From Prunella strophiata (Eukaryota; Chordata; Aves; Passeriformes; Prunellidae): a stretch of 64,000 nt of DNA. Position 1 is the first letter of the stretch. Each line of letters opens with the position of its first letter. The translations under genes were made by a program, and so were the position numbers. Below, piece after piece: positions 62,195-64,000 of the stretch. The DNA lies in the NCBI GenBank assembly GCA_036583965.1, contig JAZBQD010000030.1, forward strand, positions 87,589,300 to 87,653,299. The letters are read 5' to 3'. The notes below the pieces were generated by a model. That model made no database searches. It saw only the letters and a program-made list of their open reading frames with translations, and was not told the origin of the DNA.

Positions 62195-64000
62195 GCTATC
62201 CCATTTTACCAGGCCACTATTTTTTTTTTTCTTTAACAGAATGAGACTGCTCCAGTGGTTGACTTCTCTTGCACATAGCCAGGCGTTTTCTTGAAAGATG
62301 AGTGATGCCAGTGTTCCCCTTTCTTTTAAACAGAATTTCTTGTGGAGTGCCAGGTATCTGCAAATCATCGCAGCTTTCTATCACATCCCTAAAAAAATTT
62401 TAAGGTCTGTTGTTGCCTTCACTTATGTGTCTAGGGCCTGAAACCTCTCCAGAAGCTCTGTCAGGAAATATCTTTTTTAAAGAACCAGCTCTAAAATTAT
62501 GCTAATCTTACAGTTCCAACATCCAGCCATCTCCATGGCCTATGCCATATTTGCTACTTTCCTTGCTAATGCTATAGCAGCCTTCTCCATCCACCTTAAC
62601 ATTTCCTAATACAGTAGAAAACCCAAATCCTATCTCTCTCTCTCTGACTCTCCTAACTCGTAAGCAAATTCATGGTTGTTACCCAGTCAACAGATTAGTC
62701 AGCATGCAGGTTTTTAAAAGCTTTGTATTGAGTCAGTCCTGCCCTTAAATTGTCGGAACTAGAATGAGCTCTTTATTCCCTCAGTTTCTGCAAGCTCTAA
62801 AAAAGATAAAAAATAAAAAATCACTCACTCTCCAATGATCAGCACCAAAATGTTCTAAAAAAGAGACACTCCTTTTAAATCAAATGGCAAATTAAAGTGC
62901 CACTAAATAAAATCTTCCCCAACAACAAGATTAGAGTCTCTGCCTTAGCTGACAGAATTTGTGGCAACTAGCCTTGATTTTTTAGAATTAGCAAACAATT
63001 TAGTATTCCAGGCTGAAGAGAAAGCACAGAGCAGATTAGCCATTCTTGCAATATGGCAGAGTATCAAAAGTTGAATATGATCTGAACTCAACTCAGAAGT
63101 TTTACCCTATGGAACAAAGGCAAATGTTTTTATCCTCTGGTTGTGTTAGTACAGTATTGTGTGTGGTTCTGAAAATGTCATTACTTTATATCAGGAGATT
63201 TTTTAAAGACCAGAAGAAAATTATCCAAAATTAGAAGATTTCCTACACATGAAACATCTTAAAATACATAAATATGCACTTCCTTACACAATGATGACGA
63301 CCCATGAAATTTCCACAACAGCAGGTGATGAGTAAGAAATCTTGGTGGGAGCTGAAGAGTGCATCCATTTAATGAAAAAAAAATTGCTTTTAACTTCACT
63401 CTGATAGTAGGTACATGTTATGGGAAGATTAAAGCCCAATATAAAAAATAGTTGCATCATATTGATTTAGAGTTTTCATCAGTCTAGTCATCAGACTTAG
63501 AGTATTTCACCAATCTAACAGCAGGAAAATTGTTCCCTTAAAATCAATGTTTCAGTTAGATACTGAATATCAAGCTTTTGTCCTTCAAGATTTAATAGGG
63601 AAAATCCACTTATACCTTTGATCAATCATGGGTGACTTAGTCTTTTTTTGTTGAAGTCTTTGAAAATCCATCTGTATAACTTTCATTATAGTGTTAATAC
63701 CTTTCAGGCTTTAAAGAGACAGTGGGAAAAAAAAAAAAGAGGAAGAGTAATAACTTGAGAAAAATAATTGGGAAGAACCACATTCAGCAATAATATAGCA
63801 ATAATATATTTTAAATAATAATAATAATAAGGTAAATATTCATCATTTTACAATCTTCATAAGATTGTTTTGGAGTAAAATAGGAAGAGCAGATATTTTC
63901 TCTGTTAAGAAGATTAGAGCTTTAAATATTCTTCTTAATACAGTGATCCAGGAATAGTTAGGGTGGCAACACAGGTGTCTTTGCAGGTTTTCAGTTTATA
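62195..64000. other. AT-rich non-coding end of window
   Basis: No gene or transposon recognised. It includes a T12 run at about 62220-62231, (TC)n at about 62634-62646, an A-run at 63728-63739, a short direct repeat AGCAATAATAT at 63786-63808 and (AAT)n at 63813-63830. Confidence 0.55.
63813..63830. repeat. (AAT)n microsatellite
   Basis: About six AAT/ATA units preceded by two copies of GCAATAATAT. Confidence 0.85.

Noticed and set aside
1..64000. Prokaryotic systems: CRISPR arrays, operons, phage, toxin-antitoxin modules
   Set aside because: Composition, CR1 and LTR content and lack of dense ORFs show vertebrate DNA; no regularly spaced repeats other than microsatellites.

Overview
This 64 kb window looks like nuclear DNA from a bird, probably a songbird (passerine). 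It is AT-rich and CpG-poor. Its identifiable repeats are 3'-end fragments of CR1, the dominant avian LINE, and solo long terminal repeats (LTRs) of avian endogenous retroviruses. There is no sign of bacterial or phage organisation: no long ORFs, operons, ribosome binding sites, tRNA or rRNA genes, or CRISPR arrays. The songbird assignment rests on remembered consensus sequences of the LTRs and was not searched.

The window reads as a gene desert or a very large intron. I recognise no host protein-coding gene. The one open frame I can identify (61434-61994) is decayed CR1 reverse-transcriptase C-terminus. The other long frames, up to about 170 codons, are what a 64 kb AT-rich sequence gives by chance.

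Layout: 1-2.98 kb is unremarkable. 2.99-3.57 kb is a solo LTR with a perfect 5-bp target duplication. 6.3-6.4 kb holds a poly-T tract and eleven ATTTC pentamers. 6.8-7.5 kb carries an exact 20-bp duplication. 9.3-9.47 kb is a TA/TATG microsatellite between two copies of the same short flank. 14.1-15.4 kb is the best gene-like locus: a local CpG cluster plus minus-strand splice-site patterns that could be one or two exons of an unrecognised, perhaps non-coding, transcript. 24.5-26.4 kb holds a CR1 fragment, a minus-strand TATA promoter with a 20-bp palindrome, and a probable minus-strand retroviral LTR. 39.0-41.7 kb contains three CR1 tails, two forming an inverted pair. 43.7-44.0 kb is homeodomain-site rich and resembles a conserved enhancer. 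46.26-48.10 kb contains two solo LTRs in convergent orientation. 61.3-62.2 kb is the longest CR1 copy. The remaining sequence has only scattered simple repeats.

I found no convincing undescribed system. The points most worth a second look are the 14-15 kb exon-like locus, the 25.5-25.7 kb promoter-like palindrome, and the possible regulatory elements near 17.7, 43.8 and 56.8 kb.
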